Assembly: GCA_052168355.1 (NCBI GenBank)
Contig: JBQLZQ010000063.1
Span: 12,691-76,690 of the forward strand
Length of the DNA stretch: 64,000 nucleotides
Direction: 5' to 3'
From: JBQLZQ01 sp052168355
Lineage (GTDB): Bacteria; Pseudomonadota; Alphaproteobacteria; DSM-16000; Inquilinaceae
Below are positions 49,806 to 58,240 of the stretch, in pieces. The notes beneath the pieces are model-generated. The model was not told the origin of the DNA and made no database searches. It saw only the letters and a list, made by a program, of their open reading frames with translations. Position numbers and translations under genes: made by a program. Positions within the stretch are counted from its first letter, which is position 1, and the number at the start of each line of letters is the position of its first letter.

Positions 49806-51239
49806 TTAATGAACGCCCTCGCCGGGGGCGATGGTCAGGCAGGCCATGCCGGTGGCTTGAAGCCGCGCGCACGCATTGCTCGCCGCCTGCTGATCAAGCC
49901 CGACCATCCGCGCCCGGTACAAACGGTTGCCGGCGACATCGATGGCCACCACGTGACGGCGGGTGGCGCGCAGCAGATCGGGCGCATAGCGCACGGCCAA
50001 CTCCAACGCTTCCTGGCTGGCCGGCATGTCGTTGAAGGCGCCGACCTGAATGCCCCAAAAGGCGTCGTTGGCGATGTCGCCGCCCATTTCGAGACTGTCG
50101 ACATCGGGGACCAGGGTCGCCACGGTGAGTTGAACCAGACGCGGGTCGGGCAGCGACGGCGGCAGCGGAAAGGCCGGCGTTGCGGACAAGGCGGCCACGG
50201 GTGTCGGCGGCAGCGGCGGCGCAACGTCGGACATCTGGTCCGGCACCGATGCGGCGGCCATCAACACCGATGTGAACGGCGCGGCATCCCCCGGCCGACG
50301 ACGCGGCAGCGGCGGCGACAGCGGAACGCTGCCATGGGCAATCAGGTACCGGCCACGCTGGCTGTCGAAGGCCATGTCGAGCAGTTGAGCGACGCGGCGG
50401 TTGCGGCGGTCGGTCGTACGCCCGCCGAACACCACCGCGATGACCCGCAGATCCCCGCGCACCGCCGACGCGACGAGATTGAACCCGGAGGCGCGGATAT
50501 ACCCGGTCTTCAGACCGTCCATGCCCTCATAGCTGCCGAGCAGCCGATTGTGGTTGCGGTACGTGGTGCCGCGGTAGGTCCAGTTCCGGGTGCTGAAATA
50601 GTGATAGTACTCCGGGAAATCATAGAGCAGCGCCTGGGCCAGCTTGGCCATGTCGGAGGCCGTGCTGATCTGTCCCGGGTTGGGCAGGCCGGACGCGTTG
50701 CGGAACGTGGTCGAGCGCATGCCCAACTGACGCGCCTGCCGGGTCATGCGCTCGGCAAACCGAACTTCGGTGCCGGCGATGCCTTCGGCCAGCACGGTGG
50801 CGATGTCGTTCGCGGATTTGGTGACCAATGCCAGAATGGCATGTTCGACGCGGATCGAAGCCCCGGCGGGAAGACCCAGCTTTGAGGGTGCCTGGCCCGC
50901 CGCCCGTGCCGAAACGGGCAAATTCTGGTCCAGGGTCAAGCGCCCGTCGCGCAGCGCCTGGAACGTCATATACAGGGTCATCATCTTGGTCAGGGATGCC
51001 GGGTAGAGCTTGCGGTCGGCATTGGACTGATGGAAGATCTCCCCGGTCACCGCGTCGATAACGACATCGGCGTAGCGCGGGTTGGCATGCGCCGTCGGGC
51101 CGGGCAAGTTCGCGAACAAAATCAGAAGGCCGAAGACCAAGACTGCGGCGCGCCGACAAGTGACAGTAAAAAATCCGCGTCCCCGACGAGAGGGCGGTTC
51201 ATCCACGATCACAGCGCAATGGCCTATCATGCCGTCCAT
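49806..51239 (-). CDS. D-alanyl-D-alanine carboxypeptidase (S11) with C-terminal SPOR-like domain
   Basis: 477 residues from ATG 51239 (ATG 51230 is an equal choice; a much longer in-frame extension looks non-coding). Membrane or signal helix at about 29-52. Penicillin-binding motifs are S82-L-T-K85, S142-A-N144 and K244-T-G246. A proline-rich linker follows the catalytic domain, and the last about 80 residues (FWGIQVGAFNDMPASQEALELAVRYAPDLL..YRARMVGL) match the SPOR fold that binds denuded glycan at division sites. It trims pentapeptide stems in the periplasm. Confidence 0.9.
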   Translation of the reverse strand: MDGMIGHCAVIVDEPPSRRGRGFFTVTCRRAAVLVFGLLILFANLPGPTAHANPRYADVVIDAVTGEIFHQSNADRKLYPASLTKMMTLYMTFQALRDGRLTLDQNLPVSARAAGQAPSKLGLPAGASIRVEHAILALVTKSANDIATVLAEGIAGTEVRFAERMTRQARQLGMRSTTFRNASGLPNPGQISTASDMAKLAQALLYDFPEYYHYFSTRNWTYRGTTYRNHNRLLGSYEGMDGLKTGYIRASGFNLVASAVRGDLRVIAVVFGGRTTDRRNRRVAQLLDMAFDSQRGRYLIAHGSVPLSPPLPRRRPGDAAPFTSVLMAAASVPDQMSDVAPPLPPTPVAALSATPAFPLPPSLPDPRLVQLTVATLVPDVDSLEMGGDIANDAFWGIQVGAFNDMPASQEALELAVRYAPDLLRATRRHVVAIDVAGNRLYRARMVGLDQQAASNACARLQATGMACLTIAPGEGVH

Positions 51240-51303
51240 GTGGACGATTCCTGCTTCTCGACGTTCATCGACGATGCCAAACAATGTAAAATAAAAGGCG
51301 ATT

Positions 51304-51317
51304 CTGTGTCTACACAG
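51304..51317. promoter_or_regulatory. Palindrome CTGTGTCTACACAG
   Basis: A perfect 6-bp dyad with a 2-bp centre in the 238-bp region between the divergent carboxypeptidase and lipoprotein genes, 65 bp upstream of the former. The surroundings are AT-richer. Possible operator; the regulator is unknown. Confidence 0.3.
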
Positions 51318-51477
51318 TAGTTGAAGAGGGTAAACGATCCGTTTGCGGATGACTGTTTTTCGGCTCAGTTTCGCCCCAGTTGTGGTTAATGAATTGCAAA
51401 GCTTTGAGAGGTCCAGAGTGGCGATCGGCCGTATTCGCGCATCTTTTGGTGGTTCAAGGGTAGGATTGCGCCGGCTC

Positions 51478-52182
51478 ATGCGAACCGCGTGCCGATGGGG
51501 ACAGGTGGGGGGGCTGGTGGTCGTCGCGGCCGGCATGACGGCATGTACCTATGCGGGACCGGTGGATAATCTGGGGAGTCAACGCGCGACCTGGTTCAGC
51601 TACCTCAATGGCGACGATATCAGATCGGTGTGCGAAGCCGGCACGCCCGACCGGTATCGCATGATCTACAATGCCAGCTTCACCGATCAGGTGCGCGGCT
51701 ACGATCTGACGTCGCTGCCGGATGGCGGTGCGGTTTTGCGCCAGGTCGTCGATCGGGGCATCCGGTTCACCGCCGGGGAAGGCGTCGAACCGCTCAAGAT
51801 CGGCGCGCCGTCCCATGCCCAAACTCTGCTGACCGCGGCCGAGGCCGATGCCCTGGTAACGGCGTTGAACGACAGCGGTGCGTTCGCGCCGCCACCGGTT
51901 GGCCTTCGCCTGTTTTCCAAGAGCCACTATTGGGTCGTCACCGGTTGTCGCGACGGCGCGTATTTCCTGACCGCCTTTCGCAATCCGTCGCCCGCGTTCG
52001 ACGCCATTCGCTTCGACGATTTGCTTTATGCCCATGACCGGACGGGTGAGCCGTTGCCGCGCGGGCCGTTGCCCAACAGCGTGGTCGGTGATTGGCGGTG
52101 CCGGGACAAGGACGACAGTCGGCCCGATCCGCCGGTCTGTTTTGCCTTGACGGTCGGCGCGGACGGTCTGCAAGGCCTTTAG
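51478..52182 (+). CDS. Putative lipoprotein of unknown function
   Basis: 234 residues from ATG 51478. Residues 8-20 are hydrophobic, followed by MTAC with Cys at 23, a plausible lipidation site. The mature part (for example YLNGDDIRSVCEAGTPDRYRMIYNASF) has a pattern I do not recognise by name, and the C-terminus carries a Cys pair (WRCRDKDDSRPDPPVCFAL). Length and codon use look genuine. An in-frame upstream extension to 51343 is less likely because it moves the signal sequence inside. Confidence 0.7.
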   Translation: MRTACRWGQVGGLVVVAAGMTACTYAGPVDNLGSQRATWFSYLNGDDIRSVCEAGTPDRYRMIYNASFTDQVRGYDLTSLPDGGAVLRQVVDRGIRFTAGEGVEPLKIGAPSHAQTLLTAAEADALVTALNDSGAFAPPPVGLRLFSKSHYWVVTGCRDGAYFLTAFRNPSPAFDAIRFDDLLYAHDRTGEPLPRGPLPNSVVGDWRCRDKDDSRPDPPVCFALTVGADGLQGL

Positions 52183-52215
52183 AACCCTTTTGAGACTGGG
52201 GCTCCGAGCTCGCGC

Positions 52216-52510
52216 TCAACCATGAATCACGACCAGCCGGTCGGCCATTTCGTCGGTGTGGTTCTGATCATCTCCGTCGCCGGGCAGTACGGTTTCGACG
52301 GACGGGGGCAGCGTTGCCGTCACCGTGGTTCCCTGGCTGGCCGCCGACCGCCGACGCAAACTCCGGACGGTGGCCGTAATCGGCGCCGGTCTGACGAACA
52401 TCCGTGGAGAAGACGGTCAGGCCGGTCAAGTCATGGAACGTGACCTTGAGCACGGGGGTGTCGGCCAAGAACGCTCGCAAGGCGGCGTTCCGTCGGCCGG
52501 CATCATCGTG
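52216..52510 (-). pseudogene. Decayed fragment resembling a sensor-domain protein
   Basis: In the minus frame RNAALRAFLADTPVLKV continues into TFHDLTGLTVFSTDVRQTGADYG. It resembles the extracellular sensor part found before some GGDEF/kinase modules (pattern xFxDLxGxxVFSTDxxQxG). After FASA the frame shifts to TTVTATLPPSVETVLPGDGD and then stops at 52216. There is no start, no signalling domain and one apparent frameshift, so it looks like a remnant. The remaining intergenic sequence (52183-52715, 533 bp) holds no other gene; the stretch at 52560-52640 is AT-rich. Confidence 0.4.
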
Positions 52511-52715
52511 GCCGCGCTCGCGATCGTGACATAGCGAGACAAAGGAAACGGAATCACGGCGAACCGCGCGGCAATACGCTTCAGGGCCGAAACTTTTGAT
52601 GTGTTTTTACTGACACATCATTATTCGCCGCCTGGGGTTGGATGAACGCTGAACGTCCGAACCGTTGGAGCCTGCCCCGAGACAGGCGCCTAGTCGCGTT
52701 TTGGGCCCGGGTTCG

Positions 52716-53477
52716 TCAGCCGCCGCCGTCGCCGACGATTGTCAGCCGTCGGGCATCGATCGCAAGCAGGCCGTCGACCCATGGCCCATCGGGCATGCGC
52801 GCCGCCAGGGCGGTGATGTTCTCGTTCCACCACTGCCGCTGTTCAACCATGTCGTCATATTCGAAGCCCGCTTCACGCCAGGTTCGATCGTTGTTGCTGT
52901 AAGTCAGTATGTCGATGGGATACCCGACGTCGACCGAACTGAACCGGGTGGAATCGAAGGAGAGGTAGGCCAGCTTGACGGCGTCGCGCAGATCCGTGTC
53001 GTATCGCAGGGCCCGATCCAGGATCGGTTTGCCATAAGCCGTGGAGCCGATGGAGACATACGGAGCCCGCTTGTCGATCTCGATCCAGTTGCCTTCCGGA
53101 TAGATCAGAAACAGCGCCGGTTCTGAGTCCTGGGACAGCTTGCCGCCGATGATGGCGTGAAGGTTGAAGACCAGGTCGGCTGCCTGCAAGGCATCCCGAT
53201 CCTCCGCCGCGACCTCCCTCAGGCGCTGGGCAAAGGCCGTCATGGCATCGACCAGGGCTGGAAACATTCCGTCGGGCTGGCCCGCCAAATCCCGTTTGAA
53301 GTAGGTCACCACCTTGTCCCGGACGCTACGCAAACCGGAGGTCATGACGAAAAACCGGTGTTGCTCACCGAACATCATGAGTTTGCGGGCAGCGGCCATC
53401 TGATTGCCGCTGGTCACCCGTCCGTCGGCCAGGGCGACCAAACCGTGCCGCGTCTTGATTCCCAAACAATAGGTCAT
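52716..53477 (-). CDS. Anbu-type proteasome-like peptidase
   Basis: 253 residues. The N-terminus MTYCLGIKTRHGLVALADGRVTSG places the candidate nucleophile Thr right after Met, as in Anbu. GGKLSQDSEPALFLIYPEGNWIE and the GSTAYGKPILDRAL segment complete the Ntn-hydrolase fold. Anbu forms open helical or ring assemblies and is usually encoded with an ATP-grasp protein, an alpha-E protein and a transglutaminase-like protein. None of these is adjacent here. Confidence 0.88.
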   Translation of the reverse strand: MTYCLGIKTRHGLVALADGRVTSGNQMAAARKLMMFGEQHRFFVMTSGLRSVRDKVVTYFKRDLAGQPDGMFPALVDAMTAFAQRLREVAAEDRDALQAADLVFNLHAIIGGKLSQDSEPALFLIYPEGNWIEIDKRAPYVSIGSTAYGKPILDRALRYDTDLRDAVKLAYLSFDSTRFSSVDVGYPIDILTYSNNDRTWREAGFEYDDMVEQRQWWNENITALAARMPDGPWVDGLLAIDARRLTIVGDGGG

Positions 53478-53584
53478 GGCTGTCCCTGGCTCGTTCCCGC
53501 CGTGAGCCCGCCTTCACACGGACTCCAACGGCAATCCTGTCACGCGCGGCTGCCGACCACAAGCCGCCACACTTCCGTTGGTGC

Positions 53585-53661
53585 GTTGCAGCAACGGAAA
53601 CGAAAATATGATTGACATCGGTTAATGGAAGCTTATCTTCAGGCTATGTTGCAGTGCAGCA
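53585..53661 (+). promoter_or_regulatory. Phasin promoter with PhaR-like dyads
   Basis: TTGACA (53612-53617) and TATCTT (53634-53639) are 16 bp apart. The palindrome GTTGCAGCAAC (53585-53595) lies upstream, and TTGCAGTGCAGCA (53649-53661) just downstream of the -10. PhaR repressors of PHA-producing bacteria bind TGC-rich dyads at phasin promoters, so these are plausible operators. Confidence 0.5.
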
Positions 53662-53693
53662 TTTTAGAATTCATTCGATCAGGAGGAACTGTT

Positions 53694-54392
53694 ATGGCCA
53701 CTGCGAAAACCCGGTCGCCCGTCTCGAAAACCGCCGCGCCGGCGAGAACGTCGAAGCCCCGGACCGTAAAGAGCAAGGCAGCCCAGCCCAAGGAAACGCA
53801 GCCGAAGGCAGCCGTGGCGACCATGAGCGCCGAAACCGCCAAGACCATGGAGGCGGTTGCGCAAAAGGCCGCCGCCCCTTCCAAGGACGTCGAAAAAGAC
53901 CTCGTGTCGGCCCAGCGCACGGCGGAAAAGGCCGTCAACACCGCCGCCGAGACGACCGTCCAGAAGACGGAAGCGGTTTCCGATATGGCCGCCGACACGG
54001 TTCGCAAGGTCCAGACCTTGGCCGTAAAGTCGCTTGATCCCAAGAGCATTGAGGAGCTTGCCGCCTACGGCCGCAAGAACGTGGAAGCCGTGGCCATGGC
54101 CGGGACCATCCTGACCAAGGGCTTCGAGACCATGGCGGCGGCCTGGTTGGAGTTTGCCAAGGAGTCGATGGATCAGACCGTCGGCACGGCCCGGTCGGTC
54201 ATGGGGGCCAAGACCCTGCGTGAAGCCGTCGATCTGCAGAGCGATTTCGCCAAGACGTCGGTCAACGACCTGATCGCGGAAAGCACCAGGTTCACCGAGA
54301 TGGGCGCGAAAGTGGCTCAGGAAGCCCTGTCGCCGATCAAGGATCGCGTCGAGGATACCGCGCAGCGGCTCGGCCTTCCCCGGGCCGCCTGA
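53694..54392 (+). CDS. Phasin family protein
   Basis: 232 residues from ATG 53694 with AGGAGGA upstream. An Ala/Lys/Thr-rich basic N-terminus (1-60) precedes a long amphipathic helical region. The Phasin_2 part runs from about 120 (SIEELAAYGRKNVEAVAMAGTILTKGFETM) to the end, with LREAVDLQSDFAKTSVNDLIAESTRFTEMG characteristic. Coats PHA granules. The N-terminal lysine/alanine repeat resembles PhaF-type DNA-binding tails, though shorter and at the other end. No PHA synthase gene is visible here. Confidence 0.9.
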   Translation: MATAKTRSPVSKTAAPARTSKPRTVKSKAAQPKETQPKAAVATMSAETAKTMEAVAQKAAAPSKDVEKDLVSAQRTAEKAVNTAAETTVQKTEAVSDMAADTVRKVQTLAVKSLDPKSIEELAAYGRKNVEAVAMAGTILTKGFETMAAAWLEFAKESMDQTVGTARSVMGAKTLREAVDLQSDFAKTSVNDLIAESTRFTEMGAKVAQEALSPIKDRVEDTAQRLGLPRAA

Positions 54393-54405
54393 GAGTTGCG
54401 ACACC

Positions 54406-54438
54406 GACGCCCGGCGGCTTCACGGCCGCCGCGGCGTC
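54406..54438 (+). terminator. GC-rich hairpin downstream of the phasin gene
   Basis: GACGCC-C-GGCGGC pairs with GCCGCC-GC-GGCGTC around a short loop, starting 14 bp after the stop. No T tract follows, so it may act as a mRNA 3' stabiliser or factor-dependent terminator. Confidence 0.45.
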
Positions 54439-54758
54439 CTGGCGTTTGTCCGCCGCCGGTATCGGTTGCCCTCACGGGTTGACCGAGACCGGCGGTTTTC
54501 GTTCCGGCTGCTGCATCCGGGACGGGCTTTATCCGCCACCCCCTTGATTTGGCGGTCGCCGCCCCGCATTTGCGTTCTATGGACACCTTCACGCCCCGTG
54601 CCGATGGGCGTCGCTGCGACCGTTAGGCCGCCGGGCGGGACTTTTCTTCTCTTAACCAAGTTCACATATTAATATGGTGCGGGGGGCGTTTTCGGCTTCC
54701 GTAGCCCTGTTCCACGAGATCCACACGGTTCGACGTCGACTTATCGAGTATTCCGGGC
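54439..54758. other. 320-bp intergenic region before clpS
   Basis: No gene is supported. The first 200 bp are GC-rich and the last 100 bp contain AT-rich sequence (TTAACCAAGTTCACATATTAAT near 54652-54673) that probably holds the clpS promoter, though no clear -35/-10 pair is visible. Confidence 0.5.
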
Positions 54759-55091
54759 ATGAGTGAAGACGACAAGTTTGGCGATGACGGGACCGGTACC
54801 GGTACCGGGGTCATCGTCAAAACTCGGCCAAAAACAAAAAAGCCGGCCATGTATAAAGTCTTGATGCTTAACGACGATTACACCCCGATGGAGTTCGTGG
54901 TGGTCGTTCTGGAAAGGTTCTTCAGCAAGAACCGTGAAGAGGCGACGCACATCATGCTTCATGTGCATCAGCGTGGCGTCGGTGTATGCGGCGTGTTCAC
55001 CTATGAAATCGCCGAGACCAAGGTCACCCAGGTTATGGACTTTGCGCGCAGGCACCAGCATCCTCTACAATGCATCATGGAAAAGGATTGA
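54759..55091 (+). CDS. clpS: ClpAP adaptor protein ClpS
   Basis: 110 residues. A disordered N-terminal tail rich in Gly/Thr (DDGTGTGTGVIVKTRPKTKK) is followed by the core YKVLMLNDDYTPMEFVVVVLERFF, the HIMLHVHQRGVGVCGVFTYEIAETK segment and the substrate-pocket residues around NDD and H. ClpS delivers N-degron substrates to ClpAP. clpA follows 142 bp downstream. Confidence 0.97.
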   Translation: MSEDDKFGDDGTGTGTGVIVKTRPKTKKPAMYKVLMLNDDYTPMEFVVVVLERFFSKNREEATHIMLHVHQRGVGVCGVFTYEIAETKVTQVMDFARRHQHPLQCIMEKD

Positions 55092-55233
55092 GGCAAAGAC
55101 AGGAGTGACGCGCAGCCGACGGATCCGGGCTGGACACAGATGGCAGCTTGGTGGACCGTGTCGGTGAAAAAGGGACGTCGATGGATGGCGTTCCGGCGAT
55201 CTAAGGGTTGATCCACGGGTTAGGGACGTATTG

Positions 55234-57531
55234 ATGCTCTCACGCAATCTTGAGCAAACACTGCATCGGGCCTTGGCATATGCCAATGAGCGACGCCATG
55301 AATTCGCGACGCTCGAGCATCTTCTGCTGGCTTTGGGCGAGGATCAGGACGCCGTCGCGGTGATGCGGGCCTGCGGGGTCGATATCGATCGGCTGCGGCG
55401 CGACCTTGGCAGCTACCTCGATACCGAGCTCACCAACCTGGTCAACACCTCCGTCGACGACGCCAAGCCGACGGCCGGGTTCCAGCGCGTGCTCCAGCGG
55501 GCGGCCATCCACGTCCAGTCGTCCGGGCGGGAAGAGGTGACCGGCGGCAATGTTCTGGTGGCGCTGTTCTCCGAGCGGGAAAGTCACGCCGTGTTCTTCC
55601 TGCAGGAACAGCAGATGACCCGGTTCGATGCCGTCAACTACATCTCACACGGGATCGCGAAATCGCCCCAGCGCGGCGAAACGCGCCGGGTGTCTGGGAC
55701 CGACGAGGATGCGGCGGCGGAAAAGGTGGTCAAAAAGGGCAACGAGGCGCTTCAGGCCTATTGCATCAACCTCAACGAGAAGGCCGCCCGCGGCAAGATC
55801 GATCCGCTGATCGGGCGGGAGAAGGAGTGCGACCGGACCATCCAGATCCTGTGCCGGCGGACCAAGAACAATCCGCTCTATGTCGGCGATCCGGGGGTCG
55901 GCAAGACGGCCATCGCCGAGGGCCTGGCCAAACGCATCGTCGAAGGCGATGTGCCGCCGGTCCTGGAAAGCGCCACCATCTTCTCGCTCGACATGGGCGC
56001 GCTGTTGGCCGGAACCCGCTATCGGGGCGATTTCGAGGAGCGGCTGAAGGCCGTGATCTCGGAGATCGAGGGCCATGACGGCGCCATCATGTTCATCGAC
56101 GAGATCCATACGGTGATCGGCGCGGGCGCCACGTCCGGCGGCGCCATGGATGCGTCCAACCTGCTCAAGCCCGCGTTGGCGTCGGGGACCCTGCGCTGCA
56201 TCGGGTCCACGACCTACAAGGAATACCGCAGCTATTTCGAAAAGGACCGGGCCTTGCTCCGCCGGTTCCAAAAGATCGACGTGAACGAACCGTCGGTCGA
56301 GGATACGGTCAAGATTCTCAAGGGCTTGAAACCCTATTACGAAAAGCATCACAAGGTCCGCTATACCAACGAGGCCATCCGGACGGCGGTGGAACTGTCG
56401 GCGCGCTACATCAACGACCGCAAGCTTCCCGACAAGGCAATCGACGTGATCGACGAGGTCGGGGCGGCCCAGATGCTCGTGCCACCGTCCCGGCGCAAGA
56501 AAACCATCGCCGTCAAGGACGTCGAGGCGGTGATCTCGCTGATTGCCCGCATTCCGGCCAAGAGCGTCAGCCGCGACGACATGACCGCGCTGCGGACCCT
56601 GGAACGGGATCTGCGTACCCTGGTGTTCGGTCAGGATCAGGCCATCGTGGCGCTCTCCAGCGCCATCAAGCTGGCCCGTGCCGGCCTGCGGGAGCCGGAC
56701 AAGCCGATCGGCAATTATCTCTTCTCCGGCCCCACCGGGGTCGGCAAGACCGAGGTCGCGCGCCAGCTCGCGCTCATCCTGGGCGTGCAGCTCACCCGGT
56801 TCGATATGTCGGAATACATGGAGCGGCATTCAATCAGCCGCCTGATCGGCGCCCCGCCCGGCTATGTCGGGTTCGACCAGGGCGGGCTGATGACCGACGC
56901 CGTGGACCAGCATCCGCACAGCGTGTTGCTGCTCGACGAGATCGAGAAGGCCCATCCGGATGTCTTCAACATCCTGCTGCAGGTGATGGATTACGGTAAG
57001 CTGACCGACCACAACGGCAAGACGGTCGATTTCCGCAACGTCATCCTGATCATGACCACAAACGCCGGCGCCAGCGATCTGGCCAAGGCGGCCATCGGGT
57101 TCGAGCGGGAAGGACGGGAAGGCGAGGACAGCGAGGCCATCAACCGGATGTTCACGCCCGAATTCCGCAACCGGCTGGACGCCATCATCCCGTTCACCCA
57201 TCTGACGCCCGAGATCGTGGGCCAGATCGTCGACAAGTTCATTATCCAGCTCGAAACGCAACTCGCCGACCGGCGGGTGTCCATCGAGCTGACGGACGAG
57301 GCGCGGCAGTGGCTGGGACGCAAGGGGTACGACAGGCTGTATGGCGCCCGTCCCTTGGCCCGGATCATCCAGGAGCACATCAAGAAGCCCCTGGCCAACG
57401 AGTTGCTGTTCGGCAAGCTGGCAAAGGGCGGCGTGGTGCGGGTCAAGGTGGACGGCGACGGGCTGGCTTTCGACTATCCCGACACCAGCGCCGATGGCGA
57501 GGCCCGCAAGGTCCCCGAACTGGTGGAGTAA
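55234..57531 (+). CDS. clpA: ATP-dependent Clp protease ATP-binding subunit ClpA
   Basis: 765 residues from ATG 55234. Clp_N repeats (about 1-140), AAA-1 with Walker A GDPGVGKTA and Walker B IMFIDEIHTVIGAG, AAA-2 with GPTGVGKTE and VLLLDEIEKAHPDVFN, and the ClpP-docking IGF loop (KAAIGFERE). It unfolds substrates for ClpP. Confidence 0.97.
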   Translation: MLSRNLEQTLHRALAYANERRHEFATLEHLLLALGEDQDAVAVMRACGVDIDRLRRDLGSYLDTELTNLVNTSVDDAKPTAGFQRVLQRAAIHVQSSGREEVTGGNVLVALFSERESHAVFFLQEQQMTRFDAVNYISHGIAKSPQRGETRRVSGTDEDAAAEKVVKKGNEALQAYCINLNEKAARGKIDPLIGREKECDRTIQILCRRTKNNPLYVGDPGVGKTAIAEGLAKRIVEGDVPPVLESATIFSLDMGALLAGTRYRGDFEERLKAVISEIEGHDGAIMFIDEIHTVIGAGATSGGAMDASNLLKPALASGTLRCIGSTTYKEYRSYFEKDRALLRRFQKIDVNEPSVEDTVKILKGLKPYYEKHHKVRYTNEAIRTAVELSARYINDRKLPDKAIDVIDEVGAAQMLVPPSRRKKTIAVKDVEAVISLIARIPAKSVSRDDMTALRTLERDLRTLVFGQDQAIVALSSAIKLARAGLREPDKPIGNYLFSGPTGVGKTEVARQLALILGVQLTRFDMSEYMERHSISRLIGAPPGYVGFDQGGLMTDAVDQHPHSVLLLDEIEKAHPDVFNILLQVMDYGKLTDHNGKTVDFRNVILIMTTNAGASDLAKAAIGFEREGREGEDSEAINRMFTPEFRNRLDAIIPFTHLTPEIVGQIVDKFIIQLETQLADRRVSIELTDEARQWLGRKGYDRLYGARPLARIIQEHIKKPLANELLFGKLAKGGVVRVKVDGDGLAFDYPDTSADGEARKVPELVE

Positions 57532-57562
57532 AGGGCTGGCGGACCGCCGCGGGGAGACCGGC

Positions 57563-58033
57563 ATGACTCCCGAGGAATTGATGCGGCGGGCCATCGCCCT
57601 GTCCCGCGATAACATGCGGGCCAACCGGGGCGGACCGTTCGGCGCCGTGGTCGCGCGCGACGGCATGATCGTCGGCGAAGGCTGGAACCAGGTCACGTCC
57701 ACCAACGATCCGACCGCCCATGCCGAAATCGTGGCCATCCGCGCGGCGTGCCAGACCCTCGGCGATTTCCGTCTGACGGGGTGCGTGCTCTACACCAGTT
57801 GCGAACCGTGCCCCATGTGCCTGGCGGCGGCGTATTGGGCGCGCGTCGACGCAATCGTCTTTGGCAACGATCAGGCCGATGCCGCGGCCATCGATTTCGA
57901 CGACGCGTTCCTCTATCGAGAGGTTGCCTCGCCACCGGCCGACCGCGCCCTGCCGATGCGCCGGCTGCTGCCGGCGGAGGCGCGGGCGGTGTTCGACGAA
58001 TGGACGGTCAAGCCGGACAAGGTGCCTTACTGA
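57563..58033 (+). CDS. guaD: Guanine deaminase (GuaD/cytidine deaminase-like)
   Basis: 156 residues from ATG 57563 with GGGGAG upstream; the longer frame is a clpA shadow. Zinc motifs TAHAE and PCPMC are present, together with the GuaD-specific TSNDPTAHAE-like context, YTSCEPCPMCLAAAYWAR, and IDFDDAFLYREVASPPADR. The length equals the Bacillus GuaD enzyme and the C-terminus ends in Tyr as there. TadA-type tRNA deaminases lack the C-terminal part. Converts guanine to xanthine. Confidence 0.87.
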   Translation: MTPEELMRRAIALSRDNMRANRGGPFGAVVARDGMIVGEGWNQVTSTNDPTAHAEIVAIRAACQTLGDFRLTGCVLYTSCEPCPMCLAAAYWARVDAIVFGNDQADAAAIDFDDAFLYREVASPPADRALPMRRLLPAEARAVFDEWTVKPDKVPY

Positions 58034-58240
58034 CTCGGGTTCGATGCCGATCGGTCGTCCGGCCGATGGAACGGCGTCGCTCGAATCCCATTTCCTTGTC
58101 CTTCCCGCCAAAGCCTACATCCGTCCGGATCACGTCCATCGATATCGGTGGTCGTGGCAATTGATCCGCGTCAAGGACCGCCTCCACACGCCGCGGTAGA
58201 GTCTTCTGGAGATCCAGCCGATCCAGAGAGAAATGCCCCC

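Noticed and set aside
49806..51536. 576-residue form of the carboxypeptidase
   Set aside because: The first 99 residues would bury the signal peptide and run through the divergent promoter region.
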